34,517 bases of DNA, taken from assembly GCA_964412845.1 (NCBI GenBank), contig CAYPQM010000069.1:1-34517 (forward strand), read 5' to 3'. The notes below the pieces were generated by a model. That model made no database searches. It saw nothing but the letters and a program-made list of their open reading frames with translations, and was not told the DNA's origin. A program made the translations under genes and the position numbers. Source of the DNA: JAWWPY01 sp964412845 (lineage in GTDB: Bacteria; Actinomycetota; Actinomycetes; Streptosporangiales; Streptosporangiaceae). Shown piece by piece: positions 1-8,351 of the stretch (positions within the stretch are counted from its first letter, which is position 1; each line of letters begins with the position of its first letter).

Positions 1-2
1 TG

Positions 3-1199
3 ACCTCCGTGCTGGGTGTTGTCCTGCTGGTCGGCCTGACCATCCTCGCGGTCACCGGCCTGCTGTCCTACGCGGCCTACAACCCCCGGCTGCCAGGCAA
101 CGACCAGACGCCCGGGGCCGGGCTGCTGAAGTTCTACCTGTTCTCGTGGCCGACGCACCCGGTCTGGCTGTACCGGGTGGACCAGGCCGTACACATAACG
201 CTCGGCCTGGCGCTGCTGCCGGTAGTGCTGGCCAAACTGTGGTCGGTACTGCCCCGCCTCTTCAGCTGGCCGCCCGTCCGCTCGGCGGCTCACGCGCTGG
301 AGCGGCTCAGCTTGGTCATGATCGTTGGTGGCGTGCTCTTCGAGTTCGCCACCGGGATCCTGAACATCCAGGACTACTACATCTTTCCGTTCTCCTTCTA
401 TACCGCGCATCTGTACGGCGCCTGGGTGTTCATCGCCGGCCTGGTCACCCATGTCGCCCTCAAGTTCCCCCGGATGGTGGCCGGGCTGCGGTCCCGCAGC
501 CTGCGCCGGGAGCTGCGCACTTCCCTGGCGCAGACCCGGCCGGAAGAGGCCGACCCGGCCGGGCTGCGTGCCGCGCACCCGGCTCCGCCCACGCTCTCCC
601 GGCGTGGGCTGCTGGCCGCGATCGGCGGGGCTTCCGCCCTCCTGGTAGCGCTGGTGGCCGGCCAGTCGATCGGCGGCGTGGCGCGGCGCACCGCGCTGCT
701 CGCACCCCGTGGACCCAACCCAAGGACCGGCCCGAACGCCTTCCCGGTGAACCGGACCGCCGTCTCGATCGGCTTGCGTGATGAGGATGTGGGCGACGCT
801 TACCGGCTGGTCCTGGCCGGCCCGCGCCAGGTGAGCCTGACCCGCGAGCAGATCCTCGCCCTGCCGCAGCACACTGCGGTGCTGCCGATCGCCTGCGTCG
901 AAGGCTGGTCGGCGGCCTGCGCCTGGACCGGGGTGCGGCTCACCGACCTGGCCCGGCTGGCCGGGGTCACCGAGCCCGGGGCGGCTCGCGTCGAATCGAT
1001 CCAGCAGAAGGGCTCATTCCGCGCGGCCGTGCTGTCCGCCGGCCAGGTGCGCGACCCACAGGCCCTGCTCGCCCTGCGGGTCAACGGGGCCGACCTGTCT
1101 CGCGACCACGGCTACCCGGCGCGGACGATCATCCCGGCCGCGCCTGGAGTGCACAACACCAAATGGGTAAACAAGATCACTTTCCTGGAGCATGAATGA
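3..1199 (+). CDS. Membrane-anchored molybdopterin-dependent oxidoreductase, 5' partial
   Basis: The reading frame is open to the window edge, so the start is outside; the first GTG at 9 falls inside a membrane segment and is unlikely to be the start. The N-terminal ~170 residues form several hydrophobic helices resembling a cytochrome b561/ferric reductase-type anchor, followed by a basic linker, another hydrophobic stretch (about residues 200-220) and a sulfite-oxidase-like Mo-cofactor domain. In that domain LPIACVEGWSAACAWTGVRL holds the Cys expected to ligate molybdenum, and GYPARTIIPAAPGVHNTKWV resembles the family's C-terminal substrate-site segment. Inferred role: a membrane-bound reductase or oxidase acting on the outer face. 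Its stop overlaps the next start (ATGA), so the two are translationally coupled. Substrate cannot be predicted. Confidence 0.82.
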   Translation, partial: TSVLGVVLLVGLTILAVTGLLSYAAYNPRLPGNDQTPGAGLLKFYLFSWPTHPVWLYRVDQAVHITLGLALLPVVLAKLWSVLPRLFSWPPVRSAAHALERLSLVMIVGGVLFEFATGILNIQDYYIFPFSFYTAHLYGAWVFIAGLVTHVALKFPRMVAGLRSRSLRRELRTSLAQTRPEEADPAGLRAAHPAPPTLSRRGLLAAIGGASALLVALVAGQSIGGVARRTALLAPRGPNPRTGPNAFPVNRTAVSIGLRDEDVGDAYRLVLAGPRQVSLTREQILALPQHTAVLPIACVEGWSAACAWTGVRLTDLARLAGVTEPGAARVESIQQKGSFRAAVLSAGQVRDPQALLALRVNGADLSRDHGYPARTIIPAAPGVHNTKWVNKITFLEHE

Positions 1200-1834
1200 C
1201 CAGCATGATCGGCCGGGTCCGGCGCTGGTACGGCGGCCATCCGCTGCACCTGCTGGCCCTCCTCGCCGCCTTCGCCCTGGCCGGCTACGCGGTCAGCGCC
1301 GTGGTCGCCGCGGGACAGTGGCGCGGCTTCGCCCTGTGGTTCGTGGTCGCGATCGTCGGCCACGACCTGCTGCTGTTCCCGCTGTACTCACTCGCCGACC
1401 TGTCCCTGCGCCGCCTGCTGCCGCGCTGGGCCCAGCCGGGGCACGCCCTCCCGGGGCACGCCCTCCCGGGGCGCCCGCGCGACGGGGCTGCCCGCGGGGA
1501 CCAGGCCCAGCCCGTCGGTGGTCCGGCCCAGCAGAACGTGGCCGGGATCCCAGCGGCGTACCCCCCCGTGCTCAACTACATCCGGGTGCCGGCCGCGTTC
1601 TCGCTGCTGCTGTTTGTTGTCTGGTTCCCGCTGATCCTGGGCCTGTCGGAGCACTTCTACCACCGGGGCAGCGGGCTGACCACCCAGCCGTACCTGGGGC
1701 GGTGGCTGGCGATCACCGGCGTGCTGTTCGGCATCTCGGCGGTCAGTTACGCGCTGCGTTTGCGCCGGTCAGCGTCCCGGCTCCGGCGGAAGGAGCCGAC
1801 CCGGAAGGCGCCACCCCGGCCGGCTCCGCGCTAA
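1196..1834 (+). CDS. Small membrane protein of unknown function
   Basis: A 212-residue protein that starts in the ATGA overlap with the molybdopterin oxidoreductase. It has about four hydrophobic segments (near residues 18-36, 42-62, 125-148 and 165-182), a soluble loop with a short tandem repeat (GHALPGHALPG) and a very basic tail. I do not recognise the family. Co-translation suggests an accessory membrane subunit of the upstream oxidoreductase, which is inference. The last ~90 bases overlap the 3' end of the convergent glycosyltransferase gene, so one of the two tails may be a recent extension. Confidence 0.65.
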   Translation: MTSMIGRVRRWYGGHPLHLLALLAAFALAGYAVSAVVAAGQWRGFALWFVVAIVGHDLLLFPLYSLADLSLRRLLPRWAQPGHALPGHALPGRPRDGAARGDQAQPVGGPAQQNVAGIPAAYPPVLNYIRVPAAFSLLLFVVWFPLILGLSEHFYHRGSGLTTQPYLGRWLAITGVLFGISAVSYALRLRRSASRLRRKEPTRKAPPRPAPR

Positions 1835-3380
1835 CCGTCTCCGCGCTGCCGTTAATCACCGTGACCGCGCTGACCCTCGCGGCGCTGACCCTCGCGGCAC
1901 TGGCCCTCGCGGCACTGGCCCTCGCGGCACTGGCCGGCACCGCCGCAACCGGCACGGCGCGGACTGGCAGCGGCTGGGCCGAGACCGGCCGGATCGTCAC
2001 GGTGCGGGCCGAGACCCGGCGGCCGTGCACCCAGCGAACAGCCGATACGACCACGACGATGCTGAGGGCAGTGCCGTAACCGATCCGTTCGGCGGTGGCG
2101 GGGGTCAGCACGGTGGACGGCAGCGGGTGCACCACGGCCAGGTGCATGGCCGCGGCGAACGCGAGCCACTCCGCCCGTCCATCGAACGCGACCAGCATCA
2201 CCAGCAGCATCGTGTACCAGGGGAACGGCGGCGTCGCGACCGCCAGCGCCACGCCGGTCATCACGACCGCGCCACGCCACGGCTGGTCGGGGTCGCTGCG
2301 GCGGAGCACGGCGAGGGCCGTCACGGCCAGCACGGCGAAGGCCGCCGGGGTCGCCCACCGGTCTGAGACCAGGAGATCAAGCAGCACGAACCGGGAGCCG
2401 CTGGCATAGCCTTCCTGGTTCAGGTAAATCGGCAGGAAGCCGAGCACCCCGCCGTGCACCCGCAGCACGTGCGGCAGGTACACCAGGCCAGCCGCGGCCG
2501 CCGCCGCCGACACTACGGCGGCCCAGCGGCGCCGCAGCACCGCCGGGGCCACCAGGATCGGGGTCATCTTGGTCGCGATGGCGAGGCCGAGCAGCACGCC
2601 GCCGGACACGGTCCTGCGCAGCCGCCCCGCCTTGGCCAGCAGAATCAGCGCGCCGGCGGCAATGGTCGCGGCGAGCACGTCCACGTGCGCGTTGTTACCG
2701 GCCTCCAGGGCGACCAGCGGGCACCAGGCCCAGAGCACGGCCAGCCGCGGATCACGTCCCAGCGACCGCAGCCCGAACAGCAGCAGCACCGTGGTGACGA
2801 TCGCGCACAGCGCCGCGCCGGCCTGGATCGGAGTGGAACCGCTCCCCAGCGGGGACAGGTACTGCACCGCCTGGAAGTAGGCCTCAGCGACCGGGGGGTA
2901 GATCGTGGGGACAACGGGCCGGTTGATCCGGGTGCAGCCCGGGACCAGCGTCTCACCGTTGCGGACAGCCGCGGTGGCGCCCGGCCGGACACAGTGCGGC
3001 GCCGCGGCGCTCCACAGGAACGGGTCGCGCAGCGCCACCAGCTGCGGGGCGGCGGGCACGTACTCGTACGGATCGAACCCCGCCGCCTGGACCCGGCCGT
3101 CCCAGATGTAGCGGTAGAGGTCGTCACTTGTCCGCGGCGGCGCCGACAGCGCCGCGAGCTGGACGGCGATCCCGCCCAGCAGGATCAGCGCGATCGACCA
3201 GCGCAGCGGGGTCTTGCGTACCAGCCAGGCACCTACCGCGAAGGCCGCCCACAACGCGGCCATCAGCGGCAGCGTCCCGATCCGCGCCAGCCGCGGGTCC
3301 GGGTGCACGGCGAGCAGCACGAGTCCGGTCACCAGCACCGCGGCCACGGCGGACCCGATTATCCGCATCCGTCCAGTCAT
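1743..3380 (-). CDS. GT-C glycosyltransferase, DUF2029/GT87-like
   Basis: A polytopic protein of about 545 residues from the ATG at 3380 (MTGRMRIIG); an upstream in-frame ATG at 3440 would add 20 polar residues and is less likely. At least ten hydrophobic segments are visible. After the second helix the extracytoplasmic motif RTSDDLYRYIWDGR carries the paired acidic residues typical of polyprenyl-phosphate-mannose-dependent GT-C mannosyltransferases. Such enzymes transfer a sugar from a lipid carrier to a cell-envelope glycan on the outer face. The C-terminus degenerates into an Ala/Arg/Val repeat (ARASAARASAARVSAARV) encoded by 12-15-base tandem repeats at about 1870-1935 and runs 92 bases into the convergent neighbour. 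A methyltransferase gene lies 148 bases upstream on the same strand. Confidence 0.8.
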   Translation of the reverse strand: MTGRMRIIGSAVAAVLVTGLVLLAVHPDPRLARIGTLPLMAALWAAFAVGAWLVRKTPLRWSIALILLGGIAVQLAALSAPPRTSDDLYRYIWDGRVQAAGFDPYEYVPAAPQLVALRDPFLWSAAAPHCVRPGATAAVRNGETLVPGCTRINRPVVPTIYPPVAEAYFQAVQYLSPLGSGSTPIQAGAALCAIVTTVLLLFGLRSLGRDPRLAVLWAWCPLVALEAGNNAHVDVLAATIAAGALILLAKAGRLRRTVSGGVLLGLAIATKMTPILVAPAVLRRRWAAVVSAAAAAAGLVYLPHVLRVHGGVLGFLPIYLNQEGYASGSRFVLLDLLVSDRWATPAAFAVLAVTALAVLRRSDPDQPWRGAVVMTGVALAVATPPFPWYTMLLVMLVAFDGRAEWLAFAAAMHLAVVHPLPSTVLTPATAERIGYGTALSIVVVVSAVRWVHGRRVSARTVTIRPVSAQPLPVRAVPVAAVPASAARASAARASAARVSAARVSAVTVINGSAETVSAEPAGVAPSGSAPSAGAGTLTGANAARN

Positions 3381-3528
3381 ACCGGCCACGCTGCCAGCCG
3401 GACGGCGCCCCGGGGGACCAGCAGGGTCGGCCGTAATCAATCGTTAAGGGCGCCTGCCAGCGGAATCAGCGCAGTGCCAGCTCGCAGTGCCAGCTCGCGG
3501 GGTCAGCCCGGCGGGTCAGCTCACCGGG

Positions 3529-4143
3529 TCAGCTCAGGGCGGCGAACCAGCGGCCTGAGTCGGTCCACATCTCGGTGACCGCGAGACCCGCGGCGGTGCC
3601 GAGGGCGCCGATCTGATCAGCGCCGATCCAGGCCCACGGAAACCAGTCGCTCAGCGTGCCGCCGTGCCTAAGCCGCACCTTTTCCTGCAGCATCGGCGCA
3701 CCGGGCGGTTCCACTTCGACCAGGGCACGACCGCCCGGCATCAGCAGCTCCGCGACCCGGCGCAGCAGGGTGGGCGGATCCCCGCCGATCCCGATGTTCC
3801 CGTCAGCGAGCAGCAGGGTCGCCCACCGCCCGGTCCCAGGCACGGCGCCGAAAACGTCCCGGCGCAGCGCGAGCGCCCCGCACGACCGGGCGAGCCAGAC
3901 GGCGTACGGCGTGACGTCGATGCCCAGCGCAGGAACCCCCCGCTCAGCCAGCGCCACCGTCAGCCGCCCTGGACCTGACCCGACATCCAGGGTGTGCCCG
4001 GTGCAGCGGTCCAGGATCGATCCGTCGCCCGGCAGCGTGCGCAGCCATTCGTCCGCTTTCAGCGGGGTCCGGCGGCCATCCGCATGTTCGATCTCCGGCC
4101 GCGCCAAGCCGGCCAGCGCTTCCTCGTACAACTCCCCGAGCAC
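3529..4143 (-). CDS. Class I SAM-dependent methyltransferase
   Basis: A 204-residue protein with a Rossmann methyltransferase fold: motif I LDVGSGPGRLTVALAERG (residues about 51-69) binds SAM, followed by ALGIDVTPYAVWLAR (motif II, with the acidic residue for the ribose) and ATLLLADGNIGIGGDPPTLLRRVAELLMPGGRALVEVE. It is slightly short for the family but has all core strands. It lies upstream of the GT-C glycosyltransferase on the same strand, and a similar set of methyltransferase, glycosyltransferases and epimerase continues to about 9170, suggesting modification of an envelope glycan or glycolipid. The substrate is unknown. Confidence 0.82.
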   Translation of the reverse strand: MLGELYEEALAGLARPEIEHADGRRTPLKADEWLRTLPGDGSILDRCTGHTLDVGSGPGRLTVALAERGVPALGIDVTPYAVWLARSCGALALRRDVFGAVPGTGRWATLLLADGNIGIGGDPPTLLRRVAELLMPGGRALVEVEPPGAPMLQEKVRLRHGGTLSDWFPWAWIGADQIGALGTAAGLAVTEMWTDSGRWFAALS

Positions 4144-4361
4144 GAGGTCACCTCCAGGCTAGGCGCGCGGGTTGTCCCGGGCGCAGAGCCTAGCCGCCGA
4201 TTACCGCGTGCGACCCTTACGGAGCTATGACGGATTTGCCCAGGCAGTCGGCAGATAAAGGGATCCGGATCTACCTTAGACAATGTGACCAGGATTTCCG
4301 CACAAAACGTATCCACGCCAGCCCTCCCTCCAGTGCGCCGCCGACGGCGGGGGGCGGCATC

Positions 4362-5075
4362 GTGACCACTCCTGACCGGCCCGGCCGCATCATGGTCGTC
4401 GACGACGACGCCACGCTGGCCGACGTGGTCGGACGTTACCTGGTCCGCGACGGGCACCACGTGGAGTGCGTCAGCGACGGCTACGAAGCCCTCCGCCGCA
4501 TCGCCGACGAGCCACCTGACCTGGTGGTACTGGATCTTATGCTGCCCGGGATCGACGGGCTGGAGATCTGCCGCAGACTGCGCGCCCAGTGGCCCATCCC
4601 GGTGGTGATGCTCACCGCGCTCGGCGAGGAGACCGACCGAGTCGTCGGCTTCGAGACCGGAGCCGACGACTACGTCACGAAACCGTTCAGCCCGCGCGAG
4701 CTCGCGTTGCGGGTCAGGTCGGTACTGCGCCGGGCGCGCGGCGGCGGCCTGCCCGACGCGCACACTCTCGGCGTGGTGAAGGATGGCGACCTGGTGATCG
4801 ACCTGGCCGCGCACGCAGCCTCGCTCAAGGGCAGCGCGCTGGCCCTCACCTCACGGGAATACGACCTGCTGGCCTTCCTCATGCAGCACCCGGGGCAGGC
4901 CTTCACCCGTGAGCAACTGCTTGAGCACGTGTGGAGCTGGTCATTCGGTGACACATCCACGGTGACCGTGCATATCCGGCGGCTCCGCGAGAAGATCGAG
5001 CCAGACCCGACCATGCCCCGGCGTCTCGTCACCGTCTGGGGTGTTGGCTACCGCTACGAACCGGAGCACGCATGA
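4362..5075 (+). CDS. OmpR-family response regulator
   Basis: I choose the GTG at 4362 (MTTPDRPGRIMVVDDD, 237 residues); the frame is open to an ATG at 4227, but the extra 45 residues lack family character. The receiver domain has the acidic pair in VVDDDATLAD, the phosphoacceptor Asp in LVVLDLMLPGIDG and the conserved Lys in DYVTKPFSP. The C-terminal winged helix (LTSREYDLLAFLMQHPGQAFTREQLLEHVW ... TVTVHIRRLREKIE) is OmpR/PhoB type. The stop overlaps the start of the histidine kinase gene by four bases, making a co-translated two-component pair. It should bind direct repeats at target promoters when phosphorylated; targets cannot be told from the window. Confidence 0.92.
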   Translation: MTTPDRPGRIMVVDDDATLADVVGRYLVRDGHHVECVSDGYEALRRIADEPPDLVVLDLMLPGIDGLEICRRLRAQWPIPVVMLTALGEETDRVVGFETGADDYVTKPFSPRELALRVRSVLRRARGGGLPDAHTLGVVKDGDLVIDLAAHAASLKGSALALTSREYDLLAFLMQHPGQAFTREQLLEHVWSWSFGDTSTVTVHIRRLREKIEPDPTMPRRLVTVWGVGYRYEPEHA

Positions 5076-6262
5076 TCGCCCTCGCCCCGATCGCTCCCTC
5101 CGATCTCCTGCACGTTTCTTCCAGCGTGGCCATGATCGCGGTCATCACCTGCGCGATCGGGTTCATTGCGCTGCGGCTGCTGGCCGGCCGCTCCATTACC
5201 GCGATGCTCACCGTGGTCGCCGCCGTGACGGTCGCCACCTCGCTCGCCGGGGTAGGCGCCATTGCCGTCTTGATGCTGGCCAGTGCCGGCGACCGCCAGG
5301 TCATGCTGGAACTGCTCGCCATCGCGGGCCTGGCGGGCTTCGTCGTCGCGCTCTTCCTGGGGCGGAAGATCAGCTCCGCGAGCCGTCTCCTCCTTGGCGC
5401 GGTCCAGGAAGTCGGCGAGACCGGCCACTACGAGCCGCCGCAGGTAACGCTGCCGGCTGAGCTCTCCGGGCTGTCCGAAGGGCTCACCGTCGCGCATGAG
5501 CGGCTCGCTCAAGGGCGCGAGCGAGAGCGCGCGCTGGAGTCGAGCCGGCGGGAACTGGTCGCCTGGGTCAGTCATGACCTGCGCACCCCGCTGGCCGGGG
5601 TGCGCGCGATGGCCGAAGCGCTGGAAGACGGCGTCGTCCGGGACTACGAGACGGTAAGTAACTACCACACGCAGATCCGGCGTGAGGCGGACCGCCTGAC
5701 CACCATGATCGACGACCTGTTTGAGCTGTCCCGCATCCACGCCGGCGCGCTCCGGCTGTCCCGGCGCATGGTCGGCCTTGATGACCTGGTGGCCGAGGCG
5801 CTGGCCAGCACCGAGCCGCTGGCCCGGGCCAAGGGGGTCCGGTTGCAGGGCTCGGCGGTCCGCGGGCTGCCGGTCATGGTCGACGCGGGCGAATTCGGCC
5901 GCGCGCTCCGCAACCTGGTCACCAATGCGATCCGGCACACTCCATCCGACGGCCTGGTGCAGGTCCAGGGCGAGGTCGACCGGGGCGCAGCCCTGGTGAG
6001 CGTGGCCGACGCCTGTGGCGGCATCCCCAATGAGTCCCTGCCGCGTGTTTTCGACGTCGCGTTCCGCGGCGAAACCGCCCGCACCCCAGCCGACGACGGC
6101 GGCGCCGGGCTCGGGCTGAGCATCGCCCGCGGCATCGTCGAGGCCCACGCCGGGCAGATCGCCGTGAAGAATTCCGGCCCCGGGTGCCTGTTCGTCATCC
6201 GGCTGCCGCTGGCTCACGCGGCTGCGCCGGCCCGGCCGGTGTACGCCGGGCGGCACGGCTGA
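5072..6262 (+). CDS. Sensor histidine kinase, partner of the OmpR-type regulator
   Basis: A 396-residue membrane kinase. Three hydrophobic segments occupy about residues 15-100 with almost no extracytoplasmic loop, so it probably senses within the membrane or inside the cell. A HAMP-like linker leads to the HisKA domain with the phosphorylated His168 in WVSHDLRTPLAG, then HATPase_c with the N box NLVTNAIRHTP, the G1 box VADACGGIP (the usual DNG-type Asp-x-Gly is altered to DACGG) and the G2 box GGAGLGLSIARGIVEAH. ATGA overlap with the response regulator shows coupling. Its stop codon sits in the first of three 15-bp direct repeats and is followed by a strong terminator at 6480-6509. Confidence 0.9.
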   Translation: MIALAPIAPSDLLHVSSSVAMIAVITCAIGFIALRLLAGRSITAMLTVVAAVTVATSLAGVGAIAVLMLASAGDRQVMLELLAIAGLAGFVVALFLGRKISSASRLLLGAVQEVGETGHYEPPQVTLPAELSGLSEGLTVAHERLAQGRERERALESSRRELVAWVSHDLRTPLAGVRAMAEALEDGVVRDYETVSNYHTQIRREADRLTTMIDDLFELSRIHAGALRLSRRMVGLDDLVAEALASTEPLARAKGVRLQGSAVRGLPVMVDAGEFGRALRNLVTNAIRHTPSDGLVQVQGEVDRGAALVSVADACGGIPNESLPRVFDVAFRGETARTPADDGGAGLGLSIARGIVEAHAGQIAVKNSGPGCLFVIRLPLAHAAAPARPVYAGRHG

Positions 6263-6319
6263 TCCAGGGCGAAGACGGCACGGCTGATCCCGCCCAGGCG
6301 AGGGCGGCACGGCTGATCC
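6251..6319. repeat. Three 15-bp direct repeats (CGGCACGGCTGATCC)
   Basis: Identical copies lie at 6251-6265, 6276-6290 and 6305-6319. The first contains the stop codon of the histidine kinase gene, so the repeats look like local tandem amplification of the gene's 3' end. Nothing else is recognised between here and the terminator at 6480. Confidence 0.8.
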
Positions 6320-6479
6320 GTAGCGAACCACCTGGAGCCATCAGTGTTCGCTGATCAGCCCTCGTCGATTCAGCCGTCGTCAACGCGATTCATCAACGCC
6401 CGTCAAATGGCTGGGATTGAAACCGTCGAACGGCTGGGTTGAATCGGCTCGGCGTGAAACTCGGGGTGAAACCCGTCAG

Positions 6480-6509
6480 CCCCCGGTCACCGCAACGCGT
6501 GACCGGGGG
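6480..6509. terminator. Bidirectional intrinsic terminator hairpin
   Basis: Perfect 11-bp stem CCCCCGGTCAC / GTGACCGGGGG with an 8-base loop, between the convergent histidine kinase and epimerase genes. There is no long U tract, as is common in actinomycetes. It probably serves both strands. Confidence 0.85.
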
Positions 6510-6522
6510 TCTGCGTTAGCTG

Positions 6523-7602
6523 TCAGCCCGCGATCCGGCGCAGCGGACGTACCGGATCCCGCAGCGTCGCCTTGGCGAACTCGGCCATCCCGGCGTCAAA
6601 GCTCACCTCGGCGCGGAAACCGAGCCCGCGGGCCGCGGCCGAGGGGGAAGCCACCACGTGCCGCACGTCACCGAGCCGGAACTCCCCGGTCACCTCCGGT
6701 GACGGGCCGCCGAACGCGACGGCGAGCGCCTCGGCCATCTCGCCGACCGTGTGCGGCTCACCACTGGCGATGTTGAACGCCCGCAGCGCGCCCGGTTCCC
6801 CCGCGGTGAGTGCGCCCAGATTCGCCCGGGCCACGTCGCGGACATGGACGAAGTCGCGCCGCTGCCCGCCATCCTCGAAGACCTTGGGCGCCTTGCCGCC
6901 CTCCAGCGCGGAGCGGAAGATGGCGGCGACGCCGGAGTATGGGGTGTCCCGCGGCATTCTCGGCCCGTAGACGTTGTGGTACCGCAGCGCGACAGCGCAG
7001 CCGCCGGTCATCCGGGCCCAGGTGGCCGCGAGGTGCTCCTGGCCGACCTTGCTGGCGGCGTAGGCGTTACGGGGATCCAGCGGCGCCGACTCGGTCACCG
7101 TGGCCGTCGTGAGTTCCTGGCCGCAGCGCGGGCAGCGCGGCTCAAACCGGCCGGCCGCCAGGTCTTCCCGGCTGCGCGGCGCGGGCCGGACCCGGCCGTG
7201 CCGCCGGCAGTCGTAGGCACCCTCCCCGTACACGACCATGGACGAGGCCAGCACCAGGCGCGGGATGTCGTTGCGGCCCATGGCCTCCAGCAGGACGGCC
7301 GTGCCGGTCACGTTGACGTCGGCGTAGGCGGGCAGATCGGCCAGGTCGACGCCAAGCCCGACCATCGCCGCCTGGTGGCACACCACGTCCGCGCCCGCCA
7401 CCGCCCGGCTGACCACCCCTGGATCGCGGACGTCGCCCACGGTCAGGTCGAATCCGGGGGGCAGATAGCCGGGTGGCCCGTCATGCACCGCGGGGGCTAG
7501 TGAGTCCAGGCCCTGAACCTCATGGCCTGCCGCCTGCAGAGCATCGACGATGTGGGACCCGATGAAGCCTGCCGCGCCGGTCACCAGAATTCGCATACCC
7601 AT
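6523..7602 (-). CDS. NAD-dependent sugar epimerase/dehydratase (extended SDR)
   Basis: I choose the ATG at 7602 (MGMRILVTGAAGFIGSH, 359 residues); the longer frame from 7725 would overlap the divergent GT2 gene and adds an unrelated 41-residue lead. The Rossmann motif GAAGFIGS (GxxGxxG) lies at residues 9-16, and the catalytic YxxxK is in NAYAASKVGQEHL. Between them is an insert with Cys residues (DCRRHGR ... RCPRCGQEL) that could bind zinc, a feature I know from a subgroup of actinobacterial UDP-sugar epimerases. The cofactor is probably NAD and the substrate a nucleotide sugar. Neighbouring glycosyltransferases support a role in envelope polysaccharide synthesis. Confidence 0.86.
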   Translation of the reverse strand: MGMRILVTGAAGFIGSHIVDALQAAGHEVQGLDSLAPAVHDGPPGYLPPGFDLTVGDVRDPGVVSRAVAGADVVCHQAAMVGLGVDLADLPAYADVNVTGTAVLLEAMGRNDIPRLVLASSMVVYGEGAYDCRRHGRVRPAPRSREDLAAGRFEPRCPRCGQELTTATVTESAPLDPRNAYAASKVGQEHLAATWARMTGGCAVALRYHNVYGPRMPRDTPYSGVAAIFRSALEGGKAPKVFEDGGQRRDFVHVRDVARANLGALTAGEPGALRAFNIASGEPHTVGEMAEALAVAFGGPSPEVTGEFRLGDVRHVVASPSAAARGLGFRAEVSFDAGMAEFAKATLRDPVRPLRRIAG

Positions 7603-7700
7603 AGCAGAACACGCCAGGGACCTGCGGTGATTCGGCGCAAGCGATACGTCATGGGTCCGTAAGGGTCGATCATGGGCGTCCGGCCCTACTGTCGGTGAAC

Positions 7701-8351
7701 ATGGTAATCGATGTGGTTCTGCCATGCCTGAATGAAGCTTCCGCGCTGCCGTGGGTGCTGTCCCGGATGCCGGATTGCTTTCATCCCATCGTGGCGGACA
7801 ACGGGTCCACGGACGACTCAGCGAACATCGCCGCGGACTTCGGCGCGACCGTGGTCCGGGTGCCGCAGCGCGGATTCGGTGCCGCCTGCCACGCTGGGCT
7901 ACTCACCGCCACCAGCGACATCGTGTGCTTTATGGATGCCGACGCCTCGCTCGACCCTGGCGACCTGCCGATGGTCGCTGACCCGATCCTGGCCGGGCTG
8001 GCCGATCTGGTCCTGGGTCGGCGCATCGCCCATGGCCTGCGCACCTGGCCGCTGCACGCCCGGCTCGGGAACAAGGTCCTGGCCGCGCAGCTGCGCCGCC
8101 GCACCGGCGCGCACCTGCGCGACCTGGGGCCGATGCGGGCGGCTCGCCGTGAGCCGCTGCTCCGGCTTGCCCTCGCTGACCGGCGGTTCGGCTACCCGCT
8201 GGAGATGGTGATGAGCGCCGCCACCGCGGGCTGGCGGATCCATGAAACCAATGTGCCGTACCATCCCCGGTCGGGACGGTCCAAGGTCACCGGCACGGTC
8301 GGCGGGACCGTGCGCACCGTACGCGACATGCGCCGGGTGCTGGCGTCATGA
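7701..8351 (+). CDS. Family 2 glycosyltransferase
   Basis: A 216-residue GT-A fold enzyme starting at the ATG at 7701 (MVIDVVLPCLNEASALPWVL); a GTG two codons upstream at 7695 is also possible. The nucleotide-binding start VVLPCLNEA, the ADNGSTDDSA loop and the metal-binding DxD in CFMDADASLDPGDL are all present. No membrane anchor is seen. A TACTGT box at 7686 just before the start suggests a leaderless or short-leader transcript. The stop overlaps the next gene by four bases. It resembles the dolichyl-phosphate mannose synthase-like subgroup, but the acceptor is not determinable. Confidence 0.88.
   Translation: MVIDVVLPCLNEASALPWVLSRMPDCFHPIVADNGSTDDSANIAADFGATVVRVPQRGFGAACHAGLLTATSDIVCFMDADASLDPGDLPMVADPILAGLADLVLGRRIAHGLRTWPLHARLGNKVLAAQLRRRTGAHLRDLGPMRAARREPLLRLALADRRFGYPLEMVMSAATAGWRIHETNVPYHPRSGRSKVTGTVGGTVRTVRDMRRVLAS

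Noticed and set aside
2454..3578. 374-residue plus-strand ORF opposite the glycosyltransferase
   Set aside because: Low-complexity His/Gln/Arg/Pro composition; it is the antisense shadow of a membrane protein gene with clear family motifs.
5054..6331. 425-residue minus-strand ORF opposite the histidine kinase
   Set aside because: Shadow of the kinase; no domain, atypical composition.
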